A stretch of DNA of 64,000 nt from Sediminihaliea albiluteola (GCF_014077625.1 NZ_JACFXU010000018.1:186001-250000); one strand, 5' to 3'. Numbered from the stretch's first letter, positions 37,341 to 47,426 are shown. The notes: generated by a model from the letters alone, not told the origin. Numbers and translations are program-made.

Positions 37341-38960
37341 CTAATTTAAAGCGCGTTTATTCAGCGCTAGGCGAAAGCAGCTTTGCCCTTCCTTGGTCCT
37401 TAGGTAGTTCAGCGTCGCGTTGTTGATCTCGCAGAGTTCTTTGCAGAGATATAGGCCCATCCCGCTGCCCGATTCGACTGTGGTAAAAAAGGGCTCGAAA
37501 AGTTTTTCTTCATCCTCCGGTGCTACACCTGGGCCTTCATCAATCACGTCAATTAAACACTGTTCAGTGTCTTCGTTTAAACTGACCTCAATGTGAGCCC
37601 GCTCTTGCCCCTTGTGCAAGGCACTGTGCCGTAAGCCGTTATCCAATAAGTTACTGAGTATGCGGCGTAGATTTTCCGGGTCAAACTCGATGACTAAGTC
37701 GCGGTAATCACAGTCTACGCTAACTTCTGCGTCGCGGTGGAGAGTGTCGAGATAGTCCTCGACAAAGCGCAGCAACCACTCTCCTAATAGTAGGTACTCG
37801 GGTTTGGGTGGCTCTCGGCGAGAAATTTGCATCACGTTTTCGACAATGCGATTCACTCGGCTACTGTGTTCTTGAATAATGTCAGCTAAACGCTGGTCTG
37901 CAGTGGCTAGGGCTTCTGATTCCTGCAATAGCTGTGCAGCGTGGCTGATGGCGCCCAGGGGATTGCGGATTTCATGGGCGATGCTGGCAGTCAGGCGACC
38001 CAGAGAGCTCAGCTTAAGCGCCTGTGCATGCTGTGTGATCGGCGTATAGTCCTCGATAAAAATGATCGCTTCGCCACTATTTTCAGAGCGCAAGTCACGG
38101 AAGTTAGCGATCACCAGTGTCGGGCTGCCATGTACCGAAAAGGGTTGTGCTCGATGCTGGCCAGTACTTTTCCAGTGCTCAAATTGCTCTGCCAGTTGAT
38201 CACTGTATTCGTGTAGATGGCGCGATGTCACTGAGCGCCCTGGGGCCAGCAGATCGATTGCAGCTTTATTCATTACCCGAACCAAGCGTTCAGAGTTGAC
38301 CAGTAAAATACCCGTCTGCATATGCTGCACCACTTGTTCGTTCAAGCGCTGCAGGTTGTAGAGGTCGCTGGCGCGACGTTGCGCTAAGTCTTCAACACGG
38401 CTTAGGCGCCTGGCAATGGCCTGTACAAGCAGCGATACCACAAAGAGCAGCAGCCCCAGTAGTCCAGCGGGGAATAGTTCATTGATGCTGGCTTGCTGAA
38501 TGACAATTAGGCGCAGTGTAAGCAATAAAACAGCCAGCACTGATAGCGCCGCAACCAAGGTGGCGATTGTGCTGTTACTGATCATTACTGCACTGGCTGC
38601 CACCGTAATCACCAGTAAGATAGGCAAGCCGCTCACCATGCCACCGCTGGCGTCCGCCAGAATAATAATGGCCGCAATATCGACTAGAAAGACAGTAAAA
38701 AGATAGCGCTGATGGTGATACCAGCTGGCTGATAAGGAGGCGATCAAGACAATAGTACTAGCAAAGTAGACAGTGGCCACGAAGCTGTATTGTGAGGGGT
38801 TAAGCCCACCGACTAACTGTCTTGTGTTCGGGCTAATCCACATCAGCAACAGTACAAGGGATAGCAGCGAGCGGTAGGCGACATAAATGCGAAACAGCGT
38901 GCGGCGCTGTTTGCTGCGCCGATAGGCTCTACTTTGAGTCGCTAGCGAAGGCTGGGTCAA
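37341..38960 (-). CDS. pilS: Sensor histidine kinase PilS
   Basis: 539 residues. About six membrane segments in the first 190 residues, a PAS-like cytoplasmic domain, then the HisKA box SIAHEIRNPLGAISH (phospho-His near residue 330) and an HATPase domain ending with GSGMGLYLCKEL. In Pseudomonas PilS senses pilin in the membrane and controls PilR. It forms an operon with pilR and is divergent from nadE. Confidence 0.92.
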   Translation of the reverse strand: MTQPSLATQSRAYRRSKQRRTLFRIYVAYRSLLSLVLLLMWISPNTRQLVGGLNPSQYSFVATVYFASTIVLIASLSASWYHHQRYLFTVFLVDIAAIIILADASGGMVSGLPILLVITVAASAVMISNSTIATLVAALSVLAVLLLTLRLIVIQQASINELFPAGLLGLLLFVVSLLVQAIARRLSRVEDLAQRRASDLYNLQRLNEQVVQHMQTGILLVNSERLVRVMNKAAIDLLAPGRSVTSRHLHEYSDQLAEQFEHWKSTGQHRAQPFSVHGSPTLVIANFRDLRSENSGEAIIFIEDYTPITQHAQALKLSSLGRLTASIAHEIRNPLGAISHAAQLLQESEALATADQRLADIIQEHSSRVNRIVENVMQISRREPPKPEYLLLGEWLLRFVEDYLDTLHRDAEVSVDCDYRDLVIEFDPENLRRILSNLLDNGLRHSALHKGQERAHIEVSLNEDTEQCLIDVIDEGPGVAPEDEEKLFEPFFTTVESGSGMGLYLCKELCEINNATLNYLRTKEGQSCFRLALNKRALN

Positions 38961-38992
38961 GTTGGGTCGATCCCTTACTGTTGTCGATAAGC

Positions 38993-39037
38993 GTCCAAGC
39001 AGACTGCCTTGGACTTTGCCGAGTTATTCTTTGCCGA
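38993..39037. repeat. Inverted and direct repeats between pilS and nadE
   Basis: GTCCAAG (38993-38999) and CTTGGAC (39008-39014) form a 7-bp inverted repeat. The direct repeat CTTTGCCGA occurs at 39014-39022 and 39029-39037, 15 bases apart start to start. They lie in the 218-bp divergent intergenic region and could bind a regulator of pilS. Confidence 0.4.
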
Positions 39038-39178
39038 TAGTCTATCAGGACTCCGTGGCAAATGGCGCGGGCTGGCTTGATTCCCTGTGCTCTCCTTGCT
39101 GAACTCGCTAGGGCTGGCTATGGCTCGCGCTTTACTTGAAAATACATACTGGCAGTGAGACATAGGCAGATTAAAGCA

Positions 39179-40810
39179 ATGACAACCCTGAACATTCTTA
39201 TGGCCCAAATGAATACCCTAGTAGGTGATTTTGAGGGCAATACACAGAAGGTGATTGAGACCCTCAAGCGGGCCGAAGCAGAGCGACAAGAGCCTGTGCT
39301 GATTTTTCCCGAGCTCACCCTCAGTGGTTATCCGCCAGAAGATTTACTGCTGCGACCTAGTGTAGAAACTCGGGTCGATAAGGCTTTGGAGCAGATCAAA
39401 GCGGCTATGACAGGGGATGGCTGGCTGATAGTTGGCTACCCGCGACGCATCGGCCATGCACTGTATAACGCGGCAGGGGTACTACATCGCGGTGAGTTAA
39501 TCGTCGAGTATTGCAAGCAGCGGCTGCCCAATTTTCAAGTGTTTGATGAAAAGCGTTATTTTCAGTCGGGCACTGAGTCCTGTGTTGTGAAAATTGCAGG
39601 GCTAGCTGTAGGTCTGAGCATTTGTGAAGATGTGTGGGACCCAGAGCTCAGTAAAGAGGCTGCAGCAAAGGGTGCTGAACTGTTGATCAATATCAGTGCT
39701 TCGCCCTATCACCGGGGCAAACGGGATCAGCGTTGGCGCTGGATGGGCGATCGGGCTCGTGAGACGGGCATCCCGATGGTCTATGTGAATCAGGTAGGGG
39801 GGCAAGATGAGCTGGTGTTTGATGGTGGCTCATTTGCAGTATCTGCAAGTGGCGATGTCTGCGCTGCTGCGCCTAACTTTAACGAAGGTGAGTATTGGTT
39901 AGAGGCCCGGCGCAAGGAGGGCGTGGTTGAGCTGAGTGGTCTGGATGTCGCCAAGCCGCTGGATGAGCTGGCTGCAACGTGGCATGCCCTGGTGCTGGGC
40001 TTGCGCGATTACGTCAACAAAAACCAGTTCCGCGGCGTAGTGCTGGGGCTTTCCGGCGGTGTTGACTCTGCTTTGACCTTGGCTTTAGCCGTTGACGCGC
40101 TGGGGCCGGCGCGGGTGGAAGCAGTGATGATGCCTTTTCGCTATACCTCGCAGATTAGTGTGGAAGATGCCGCCGAGCAGTCTCTGACCTTGGGGGTTAA
40201 GCATAAGGTGATCTCTATTGAGCCGATGTATGAAAGCTTTATGGAGGCACTGCGTGAGGAGTTTGCTGGTCTTGAGCCAGATACTACCGAGCAGAACCTG
40301 CAGGCTCGTTGTCGCGGTGTGCTGCTGATGTCGATTTCTAACAAAAAAGGCTTGTTAGTGCTGACAACCGGCAATAAAAGTGAGTTAGCAGTGGGCTACT
40401 CGACGCTCTACGGCGACATGGCCGGCGGCTTTGATGTGATCAAGGATGTGCCTAAAACGCTAGTGTACGAGCTCTGCCGCTACCGCAATAGCTTGGGTCC
40501 CTGCATTCCTGAGCGCGTTATCGAGCGCGCGCCTTCTGCCGAGCTAGCGCCTGATCAAAAAGACGAGGATAGCTTGCCTCCTTATGAGGTACTCGATCGT
40601 ATTTTGGAGCTTTATGTGGAGAAGGACTATAGCGCTTCGGCAATTATTGCCACCGGCATGGATACACAAGATGTCTATCGGGTGCTGCGGCTGGTTGACC
40701 TCAATGAGTATAAGCGGCGCCAAGCGCCCATAGGGGTGCGTATTAGTCAGCGGGGCTTTGGCCGAGACCGGCGCTATCCCATTACATCAGGCTGGGCCTT
40801 AGGAGACTAA
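39179..40810 (+). CDS. nadE: Glutamine-dependent NAD+ synthetase
   Basis: 543 residues. The N-terminal nitrilase-type glutaminase has Glu45 (FPELTLSGYPPEDLL), a Lys in YCKQRLPNF and nucleophile Cys149 (SICEDVW). The C-terminal NAD synthetase has the PP-loop LSGGVDSA near residue 290. Makes NAD from deamido-NAD using ammonia channelled from glutamine. The ATG at 39179 matches the usual family start; one 24 bases upstream is possible. Convergent with bamD. Confidence 0.95.
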   Translation: MTTLNILMAQMNTLVGDFEGNTQKVIETLKRAEAERQEPVLIFPELTLSGYPPEDLLLRPSVETRVDKALEQIKAAMTGDGWLIVGYPRRIGHALYNAAGVLHRGELIVEYCKQRLPNFQVFDEKRYFQSGTESCVVKIAGLAVGLSICEDVWDPELSKEAAAKGAELLINISASPYHRGKRDQRWRWMGDRARETGIPMVYVNQVGGQDELVFDGGSFAVSASGDVCAAAPNFNEGEYWLEARRKEGVVELSGLDVAKPLDELAATWHALVLGLRDYVNKNQFRGVVLGLSGGVDSALTLALAVDALGPARVEAVMMPFRYTSQISVEDAAEQSLTLGVKHKVISIEPMYESFMEALREEFAGLEPDTTEQNLQARCRGVLLMSISNKKGLLVLTTGNKSELAVGYSTLYGDMAGGFDVIKDVPKTLVYELCRYRNSLGPCIPERVIERAPSAELAPDQKDEDSLPPYEVLDRILELYVEKDYSASAIIATGMDTQDVYRVLRLVDLNEYKRRQAPIGVRISQRGFGRDRRYPITSGWALGD

Positions 40811-40843
40811 GGCCCTTGTTCGAGCTGGTGGCTGGCCTGAGTT

Positions 40844-41728
40844 TTATTCGTAAGCTAAGCGGTTATCAAACTGCGGCGGCTCCGGTGGATCGAAGAGGCC
40901 AAAGCTGGCTTTGTTAATCCAGGAGCGCTGGATCCCATCTAAGCTGTAAACGCTGTCGAACTCCCCTTTGTCGTTCAGGGAGGGATGATCCGGGTAGTTC
41001 AGCGCGAGGACATCGATAGAATCTTGGGCCAAATCATTCATGCCTAGCAAGATGTAGCCTTGGGCCATGACGGCTAAGCCATCGGCTACTGCTGGGGTGC
41101 GCTGGAAGTGCTCCACCACAAAGCGGCCTCGGTTCACTGCGGCGAGATAGGCGCCGCGACGGAAATAATAGTTGGCGACGTTGATTTCATGGCGGGCCAA
41201 TAAGTTGCGCAGCTGCAGCATGCGCGCTTTAGCGTCGGCCGCATAGGGGCTGTTGGGGTAGCGTGACAGCAACTGAGCGAACTCAGCAAAGGCCTCTTTC
41301 GCCTGACTGGTATCGCGTTTGGTGATGTCAGTGGGTAAAAAGCGAGCAAAGATGTTCTGGTTGGCGCTATAGGCAGACAAGCCCTTCATATAATAGGCGT
41401 AGTCGACATTGGGGTGCTGTGGGTGCAGGCGAATAAAACGATCAGCCGCTTCCACCGCCGCCTCGTGCTCATAAGCACTATAGTGGGCGTAGATCAGCTC
41501 TAATTGGGCTTGTTCGGCATATTTGCCGAAGGGATAGCGCGACTCTAGCAGCTGCAAACTGCGCACTGCCAAGTCAAAATTACGACTATTGAGATAGCGC
41601 TGCGACTCCATATACATCTGCTGCTCGCCGGCATCGGCGCCGAGATCGGACATTTCATCGTTACTCGAGCAGGCCACAAGGCTAGCTGCTAGTAAAAGGG
41701 AGGCAATGATTTTCAGTGATTTCAACAA
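40844..41728 (-). CDS. bamD: Outer-membrane assembly lipoprotein BamD
   Basis: 294 residues. Lipobox LVAC with Cys20, then TPR repeats ([26 protein letters not shown] and so on). BamD is the essential lipoprotein partner of BamA in inserting beta-barrel proteins. It needs LspA, encoded at 27415. Divergent from rluD, as commonly seen in gammaproteobacteria. Confidence 0.94.
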   Translation of the reverse strand: MLKSLKIIASLLLAASLVACSSNDEMSDLGADAGEQQMYMESQRYLNSRNFDLAVRSLQLLESRYPFGKYAEQAQLELIYAHYSAYEHEAAVEAADRFIRLHPQHPNVDYAYYMKGLSAYSANQNIFARFLPTDITKRDTSQAKEAFAEFAQLLSRYPNSPYAADAKARMLQLRNLLARHEINVANYYFRRGAYLAAVNRGRFVVEHFQRTPAVADGLAVMAQGYILLGMNDLAQDSIDVLALNYPDHPSLNDKGEFDSVYSLDGIQRSWINKASFGLFDPPEPPQFDNRLAYE

Positions 41729-41816
41729 GTTGGTGACCGCTAGCGTGTTAGACTGTAATTGGAATATTGGAAACGTATTTAACCACAGTGAAGCAAGTGC
41801 TTAAACAGGTATTGTG

Positions 41817-42791
41817 ATGGCGGAAATTATCCGAGAGCAGGCAGTGATCTCAACAGAGCTGGATGGGGAGCGTCTGGACCAGGCGGCTGCGCAATTATTT
41901 CCGGCATATTCACGCTCGCGGCTGCAGACTTGGATCAAGCGTGGCGAGCTAGTGATGGACGGGAAAACTTGTCGTCCCCGCGACAAAGTCCGCTCTGGCG
42001 CGGCTTTGCAGCTCGTCGCCGAGCTAGAAGATGAAGTTAACTGGCAGGCTCAGGACATCGAGCTGGATGTTATCTACGAAGATGACAGTATTTTGGTGTT
42101 AAACAAGCCCGCCGGCTTAGTGGTTCATCCGGCGGCTGGTCATGCCGATGGCACTTTAGTTAATGCCTTATTAAATCGGGTGCCGGCGATGGCGCAACTG
42201 CCTCGGGCGGGGATTGTGCATCGCCTGGATATGGAAACCTCCGGTTTAATGGTGGCAGCAAAAAACCTACCGGCCCACCATAGCCTAGTAGCCCAGCTAC
42301 AGGAGCGCAGTGTGAAGCGGCAGTACTGCGCGGTTTGTATCGGCGCTATGACTGGCGGGGGCACGATTGATGCTCCGATGGGGCGCCATCCAAGACAGCG
42401 CAAAAAAATGGCGGTGGTCACTGGTGGCAAGCCCGCGATAACTCACTACCGCATTAAACAGCGTTTTGGCCATCACACCCGTGTAGCGGTAAATTTGGAA
42501 ACTGGGCGTACACATCAGATTCGAGTCCATATGGCGCACCGCAAATATCCCCTCATCGGTGACCCAGTCTACGGTGGTCGGCCGCGTATTCCAAAAGGGG
42601 CTTCAGACGAATTGATTGAAGCGCTCAGAGGCTTCCGGCGCCAAGCTTTACATGCGGAAGCCTTGGGTCTGGTGCACCCAAGCACTGGCGAGACGATGCA
42701 TTTTGACTGTCCTTTACCCGAGGATATGGCAGCTTTACTGGATGTTCTGGAGCGAGAAGACCCAGCCCATGTCTCAGATCGAGCTTATTGA
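41817..42791 (+). CDS. rluD: 23S rRNA pseudouridine synthase RluD
   Basis: 324 residues. N-terminal S4 domain (about 17-62), then the RluA-type catalytic domain with HRLDMETSG; the catalytic Asp is near residue 138. Makes pseudouridines 1911, 1915 and 1917 in helix 69 of 23S rRNA in E. coli. I chose the ATG at 41817 (AGG 7 bases upstream) over a GTG at 41814. pgeF starts inside its last 23 bases. Confidence 0.92.
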   Translation: MAEIIREQAVISTELDGERLDQAAAQLFPAYSRSRLQTWIKRGELVMDGKTCRPRDKVRSGAALQLVAELEDEVNWQAQDIELDVIYEDDSILVLNKPAGLVVHPAAGHADGTLVNALLNRVPAMAQLPRAGIVHRLDMETSGLMVAAKNLPAHHSLVAQLQERSVKRQYCAVCIGAMTGGGTIDAPMGRHPRQRKKMAVVTGGKPAITHYRIKQRFGHHTRVAVNLETGRTHQIRVHMAHRKYPLIGDPVYGGRPRIPKGASDELIEALRGFRRQALHAEALGLVHPSTGETMHFDCPLPEDMAALLDVLEREDPAHVSDRAY

Positions 42792-43533
42792 GGCCGATTG
42801 GCCGGCGCCGGCGGGGGTGCGGGCGTTTTGCAGCACCCGGCAAGGTGGCTACAGTGAAGGGGCTTATACATCGCTAAACCTTGCCCAGCATGTTGACGAT
42901 AGGGCGGCCGCAGTGAGTCAGAACCGCGCTCTATTGGCAGCCAGCCTCGGTGAGGAAGTCGGGCCTTGTCAGTGGCTGCAACAGGTGCACGGCAGCGCAG
43001 TGGTACAACTTCCAAGTCCTCAGCCTGAACCAATTGCCGACGCCTGCTGGACCACCCAGCGCGCGCTGCCCTGTGCGGTGCTGACTGCGGATTGTCTGCC
43101 CGTGCTGTTTTGCGACCAAAGCGCCACCGTGGTGGCTGCTGCTCATGCCGGTTGGCGCGGCTTATTAGATGGTGTTTTAGAAGCTACGGTATCTGCTATG
43201 GCCACAGATGCCACTGAGCTATTAGCTTGGCTGGGGCCGGCAATAGGCCCAGCTGCTTTTGAGGTGGGGCCAGAACTGCGGGCTATGTTTTTGGCCCGAG
43301 CAAAGTCCTCCGCTGAGCACTCAGCCCTGGCGCAGTGTTTTAGGCCAGCACAGCGCGAGCAGCACTATCTTGCCGATCTTTACGCTCTGGCCCGTATCAG
43401 CTTGTCGAGAATGGGTGTCCAGCATATTTATGGTGGTGAGGCCTGTACTTATAGCGACAGCCAACGTTTTTTCTCCTATCGCCGCGATGGTGAAACCGGC
43501 CGCATGGCCTCTGTTATCGCACTGCTTCCCTAG
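42769..43533 (+). CDS. pgeF: Peptidoglycan editing factor/purine nucleoside phosphorylase (YfiH, LACC1 family)
   Basis: 254 residues. Family motifs FCSTRQGGYSEGAY, CQWLQQVHG, TADCLPVLF and AAHAGWRGLL carry the Cys and His residues that bind metal. E. coli YfiH removes misincorporated residues from peptidoglycan precursors, and homologues have purine nucleoside phosphorylase or adenosine deaminase activity. It overlaps rluD by 23 bases. The rluD-pgeF-clpB order is conserved in gammaproteobacteria. Confidence 0.9.
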   Translation: MSQIELIEADWPAPAGVRAFCSTRQGGYSEGAYTSLNLAQHVDDRAAAVSQNRALLAASLGEEVGPCQWLQQVHGSAVVQLPSPQPEPIADACWTTQRALPCAVLTADCLPVLFCDQSATVVAAAHAGWRGLLDGVLEATVSAMATDATELLAWLGPAIGPAAFEVGPELRAMFLARAKSSAEHSALAQCFRPAQREQHYLADLYALARISLSRMGVQHIYGGEACTYSDSQRFFSYRRDGETGRMASVIALLP

Positions 43534-43558
43534 ATATCTCATCAGCTCTATAACCCTA

Positions 43559-43585
43559 CTTGAACTGTGGGTATTTGCCCCCATT
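43559..43585 (+). promoter_or_regulatory. Sigma32 (RpoH) heat-shock promoter of clpB
   Basis: CTTGAAC at 43559-43565, 13 bases, then CCCCATT at 43579-43585. This is a near-perfect match to the RpoH consensus CTTGAAA-N11-16-CCCCATNT. It lies 62 bases upstream of the clpB ATG. Confidence 0.85.
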
Positions 43586-43647
43586 GATATAGGCAGAGAT
43601 AAACAGCAAGCGCGCATCAGCGCCGTGGCTGAAGGAGATAAGTAGCT

Positions 43648-46224
43648 ATGCGAATGGATAAACTCACTAACCAATTACAGACAGCGCTGGCAGATGCGCA
43701 ATCGTTGGCCCTAGGACGGGACCATAACTTTATCGAGCCGCAGCACCTGCTGGCAGCTTTTCTACAGCAAAGTGGTGGTGCTGCTCGCCCACTGCTGCAA
43801 AAAGCCGGAGCAGACATCGCAGGCTTGAGCAATGCCGTAAATAAGTCGATTGATGCCCTGCCGACAGTCAGTGGCAACAATGGCGATGTCCATCTATCCC
43901 AGGATCTGGGCAGAATCTTAAACGTCACCGATAAGCTGGCGCAGCAAGGCGGGGACAGTTATATCTCCAGCGAGCTGGTGCTACTGGCTATGTTGGAAAG
44001 TAAGACCGCTGCAGGCGAGCTGTTGAAGAAGCATGGCGTGACAGCCGCTGCTTTAAAACAAGCTATCGATGAAGTGCGCGGAGGTGAAGCGGTGAATAAC
44101 CCTGAAGCAGAAGAGTCGCGACAGGCATTGGATAAGTACACCATCGATCTGACAGAGCTTGCTGAACAGGGCAAGCTAGACCCTGTTATTGGTCGCGATG
44201 ACGAAATTCGACGCACTATTCAGGTGCTGCAGCGCCGCACCAAAAACAACCCAGTGTTGATTGGTGAGCCAGGGGTCGGTAAGACCGCAATCATTGAAGG
44301 CCTAGCTCAGCGGGTGATCAATGGCGAAGTGCCCGAAGGGCTCAAAGGCCGGCGTATTCTATCCTTGGACTTGGGCGCCCTGTTAGCAGGTGCCAAGTTC
44401 CGTGGTGACTTTGAGGAGCGCTTAAAGGCGGTGCTCAATGAGTTGGGTAAACAGGAAGGTCGCATCATCCTGTTTATTGACGAGCTGCACACCATGGTCG
44501 GGGCCGGTAAGGCCGAGGGTTCTATGGATGCTGGCAACATGTTAAAGCCAGCACTGGCCCGTGGTGAGCTGCACTGTGTGGGTGCGACCACCCTCAATGA
44601 GTACCGCGAGCACGTAGAAAAAGATGCTGCTTTGGAGCGCCGCTTCCAGAAAGTATTGGTGGAAGAACCCAATGAAGAAGACACCATCGCCATACTGCGC
44701 GGCTTGAAAGAACGTTATGAAGTGCACCATGGAGTAGATATTACCGACAGTGCCATCATCGCGGCGGCAAAATTATCCCAGCGCTACATCACTGACCGCC
44801 AACTGCCGGATAAGGCCATTGACCTAGTGGATGAGGCCGCCAGCCGGATACGCATGGAAATCGACTCCAAGCCAGAGGCCATGGACCGTTTGGAGCGACG
44901 CCTTATCCAGCTCAAAATTGAGCGTGAGGCAGTGAAAAAAGACAAAGACCCAGCCGCCCTAAAGCAGTTGGAGTTGCTGGCCAGCGAAATCGAAAAAGTT
45001 GAGCGTGAGTTCTCTGATTTAGAAGAAGTTTGGAAGGCAGAAAAAGCTTCCCTGCAGGGAGCAGCGCAGATTAAAAGCGAGTTGGAGCAAGCCCGCATGG
45101 AGCTGGAGTCTGCGCGCCGTGCCGGTGATTTAACTCGCATGTCTGAACTGCAGTACGGCTTAATGCCCGAACTGGAGAAAAAGCTGGCAGTTGCCCATGA
45201 GGCTGAAAATGTTGAGCGCACCCTACTGCGCAATAAGGTTACCGAAGAAGAGGTGGCAGAAGTCGTATCGCGTTGGACCGGTATCCCCATTTCTAAAATG
45301 TTGGAGGGTGACCGCGAGAAACTACTGCGTATGGAAGACTCTCTGCATGAGCGGGTAGTCGGGCAGGATGAGGCGGTTACCGCGGTGTCTAATGCTGTGC
45401 GACGATCGCGTGCGGGACTGTCCGATCCAAACCGGCCCAATGGTTCTTTCTTGTTCCTTGGTCCCACCGGTGTGGGTAAGACAGAATTGTGTAAAGCCCT
45501 GTCAGAGTTTTTGTTTGATTCAGAGCAGGCCATGGTCCGCATCGACATGTCGGAGTTCATGGAGAAGCATTCTGTTGCGCGATTGATTGGTGCGCCCCCA
45601 GGTTATGTGGGTTATGAAGAGGGCGGTTACTTGACTGAGGCAGTGCGCCGTCGCCCCTACTCACTATTGCTGCTCGATGAGGTGGAAAAGGCTCACCCTG
45701 ATGTCTTTAACATTTTGTTGCAGGTACTTGAAGACGGTCGCCTGACTGATGGTCAGGGTCGCACCGTGGATTTTCGCAACACAGTGATCGTGATGACCTC
45801 TAACCTCGGCTCTGATCTGATCCAGGAAATGGCTGCGGAGGGCAACTACCCAGCGATGAAGGCTGCGGTGATGGGGGTGGTGGCTAGCCACTTCCGTCCA
45901 GAGTTTATTAACCGCGTGGACGAATCGGTAGTGTTTCATCCCTTGGCCGCCGAACAGATTCGCAGCATTGCGGATATTCAGCTGCAAGGTCTTAAGGAGC
46001 GCTTGCAAGAGCGTGAGCTCAAGCTGTCGATTTCTGAGGCCTTCATGGATCATTTGGCCGCGATGGGCTTCGACCCGGTCTATGGTGCGCGTCCCCTTAA
46101 GCGGGCGATTCAGCAGGAGCTGGAGAACCCACTGGCGCAGCGTATTCTCTCTGGTGAATATGTTGCAGGAGACACGATTACTGTCGATCTAGACGGTGAG
46201 GCTACGGTGTTTTCCAAGCGCTAA
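43648..46224 (+). CDS. clpB: ATP-dependent disaggregase ClpB
   Basis: 858 residues. N domain, AAA+ domain 1 with Walker A GEPGVGKT (near 206), the M-domain coiled coil (about 400-525), and AAA+ domain 2 with GPTGVGKT (near 604). Works with DnaK to pull proteins out of aggregates. AAGGAGAT precedes the ATG. It is driven by an RpoH-type promoter and ends at a terminator, so it is probably monocistronic under heat shock. Confidence 0.98.
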   Translation: MRMDKLTNQLQTALADAQSLALGRDHNFIEPQHLLAAFLQQSGGAARPLLQKAGADIAGLSNAVNKSIDALPTVSGNNGDVHLSQDLGRILNVTDKLAQQGGDSYISSELVLLAMLESKTAAGELLKKHGVTAAALKQAIDEVRGGEAVNNPEAEESRQALDKYTIDLTELAEQGKLDPVIGRDDEIRRTIQVLQRRTKNNPVLIGEPGVGKTAIIEGLAQRVINGEVPEGLKGRRILSLDLGALLAGAKFRGDFEERLKAVLNELGKQEGRIILFIDELHTMVGAGKAEGSMDAGNMLKPALARGELHCVGATTLNEYREHVEKDAALERRFQKVLVEEPNEEDTIAILRGLKERYEVHHGVDITDSAIIAAAKLSQRYITDRQLPDKAIDLVDEAASRIRMEIDSKPEAMDRLERRLIQLKIEREAVKKDKDPAALKQLELLASEIEKVEREFSDLEEVWKAEKASLQGAAQIKSELEQARMELESARRAGDLTRMSELQYGLMPELEKKLAVAHEAENVERTLLRNKVTEEEVAEVVSRWTGIPISKMLEGDREKLLRMEDSLHERVVGQDEAVTAVSNAVRRSRAGLSDPNRPNGSFLFLGPTGVGKTELCKALSEFLFDSEQAMVRIDMSEFMEKHSVARLIGAPPGYVGYEEGGYLTEAVRRRPYSLLLLDEVEKAHPDVFNILLQVLEDGRLTDGQGRTVDFRNTVIVMTSNLGSDLIQEMAAEGNYPAMKAAVMGVVASHFRPEFINRVDESVVFHPLAAEQIRSIADIQLQGLKERLQERELKLSISEAFMDHLAAMGFDPVYGARPLKRAIQQELENPLAQRILSGEYVAGDTITVDLDGEATVFSKR

Positions 46225-46246
46225 GTTGCTAGCTGCCAAAATAAAA

Positions 46247-46276
46247 CAGGGCCTTTCGGGGCCCTGATTTATTTTA
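46247..46276 (+). terminator. Intrinsic terminator after clpB
   Basis: CAGGGCC/GGCCCTG stem with a 6-base loop, followed by ATTTATTTT. It overlaps the end of the convergent DUF4124 gene. Confidence 0.7.
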
Positions 46277-46732
46277 GGGGCAGTGTGCTTTAATCATCGC
46301 TTGCGCTTGAGCAAGTTGCGCCGACTTTTCCTCTTCATTCAAAAAACGTAATTCGCCATTATTATCGCGTAGCCTGATATCTGAGCGCGAATTTAAGATG
46401 CTGAGATTTGAGCGCCCACGTGCACATAGCTCGGGATTCTTTTTGGCTATCTGGTCAGCACTATTGCGCTCCACAGGCTCGAATCGGTTTCCCGCCCGGG
46501 GAGTGATTTCAGCAGGTACTGCGCCTTCCTTGGCTCGTACAACGCGTTTTAGAGGGCTGCGTGCTGCAATCACTTCGTAGTCAAAGCCCTGGGGTGGCCG
46601 ATCACTGTGTGCGAGGTTGCCGCGTTCGTCTATCCAGCGATAGTAGACCTGAGCAGAAGCAGCGGATGAGCCTAGCGCCAATAATAGTAAGCCCAAGCAT
46701 ATCGGCGCTGCTAGAAAAGCTGTCCTGTGCAC
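46274..46732 (-). CDS. DUF4124 domain-containing secreted protein
   Basis: 152 residues. A signal peptide ends at SAASA-QV. VYYRWIDERGNLAHSDRPP is the DUF4124 signature (Y-R-W-D-x-G...S-D-x-P). The domain is widespread in proteobacterial periplasmic proteins and has no known function. The C-terminus is polar and helical with two Cys residues. Convergent with clpB. Confidence 0.8.
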   Translation of the reverse strand: MHRTAFLAAPICLGLLLLALGSSAASAQVYYRWIDERGNLAHSDRPPQGFDYEVIAARSPLKRVVRAKEGAVPAEITPRAGNRFEPVERNSADQIAKKNPELCARGRSNLSILNSRSDIRLRDNNGELRFLNEEEKSAQLAQAQAMIKAHCP

Positions 46733-47311
46733 GCGGCTATCCTCTTTAACTGGCTACACTTGTGTTAATCGCTGCCCACTCTGAGTAGCTTATAGAAAAC
46801 TTAGGCTTGGTCATTCATCTTTTTAGGCTGATCACTGCTCAGGGTCAAATTGACAAGCATAACAAGCTCAGAGTTAAAGCTAGCGCAAGCGCCTGCCCTT
46901 CTGCAATGAACACGCGCCCAACAAGGGCGGCTTGTCGGCCCTTATTGGCACTATCACCATCTTATGGCATTGGGAGTTGACTTTGCCTACAGCTGCGCCA
47001 ACAATATATTTTGTCTTGCAAGTGGCAACGACTCACGCTGAGTACCCTCGGCCTCTGGTCTACTGTCGCGCACAATAGTTCGCAGCAGCTGCTTGTAGGT
47101 CCCCATATTGGCACCCTTCGTATTGGAGGGGCTGAGGGCCAAATACTGCGCTACCCCGCATGGCAACCGATACACGCCTCCGTGATCGTTTCTTTCCTGG
47201 AAAGAGTCTTTGTGGGTAGGCCTAGGGGTTTACCCCTTCGGGTCTATGCTTGTTTGTTAAAGCAGAGTCAGGATTGGCTCGCGAGCGATGTGTTGTGCTT
47301 GCATTGGGGGT
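46733..47311. other. Gene-poor leader region upstream of ilvI
   Basis: I see no convincing gene here. Open frames in both directions lack family signatures. A TTGACT at 46977 and AT-rich bases around 47003-47010 hint at a promoter with poor spacing. Small inverted repeats AAGGGC/GCCCTT (46923-46943) and AGGGG/CCCCT (47224-47237) are present. A four-codon frame (ATG at 47246, Leu-Val-Cys, stop) is visible. The stretch probably holds the promoter and long leader of ilvIH. Confidence 0.4.
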
Positions 47312-47411
47312 GGCGTTGCCTGCCAGGCACCGGTTCAGGTGTCTTCCAGCTTTCGTCCACACATTGAATCGGAACTGCAACGCCGAGGGTTACGCGGCGG
47401 GGCGTTTTGTT
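47312..47411 (+). promoter_or_regulatory. Candidate transcription attenuator of ilvIH
   Basis: GCAACGCC at 47377-47384 is exactly complementary to GGCGTTGC at 47312-47319. Its AACGCC part is also complementary to GGCGTT at 47401-47406, which is followed by TTGTT. The first pairing would be an antiterminator, the second a terminator-like hairpin 8 bases before the ribosome-binding site of ilvI. A third hairpin, TGCCT/AGGCA at 47317-47329, would compete with the antiterminator. Confidence 0.45.
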
Positions 47412-47426
47412 ATCAGGAGACGTATC

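Noticed and set aside
44784-45560. 258-residue open frame antisense to clpB
   Set aside because: Low-complexity Ser/Arg-rich product lying wholly inside a certain gene; a shadow frame.
47011-47367. 118-residue frame in the ilvI leader
   Set aside because: No known domain and no convincing start site; kept only as a possible source of a leader peptide near its end.
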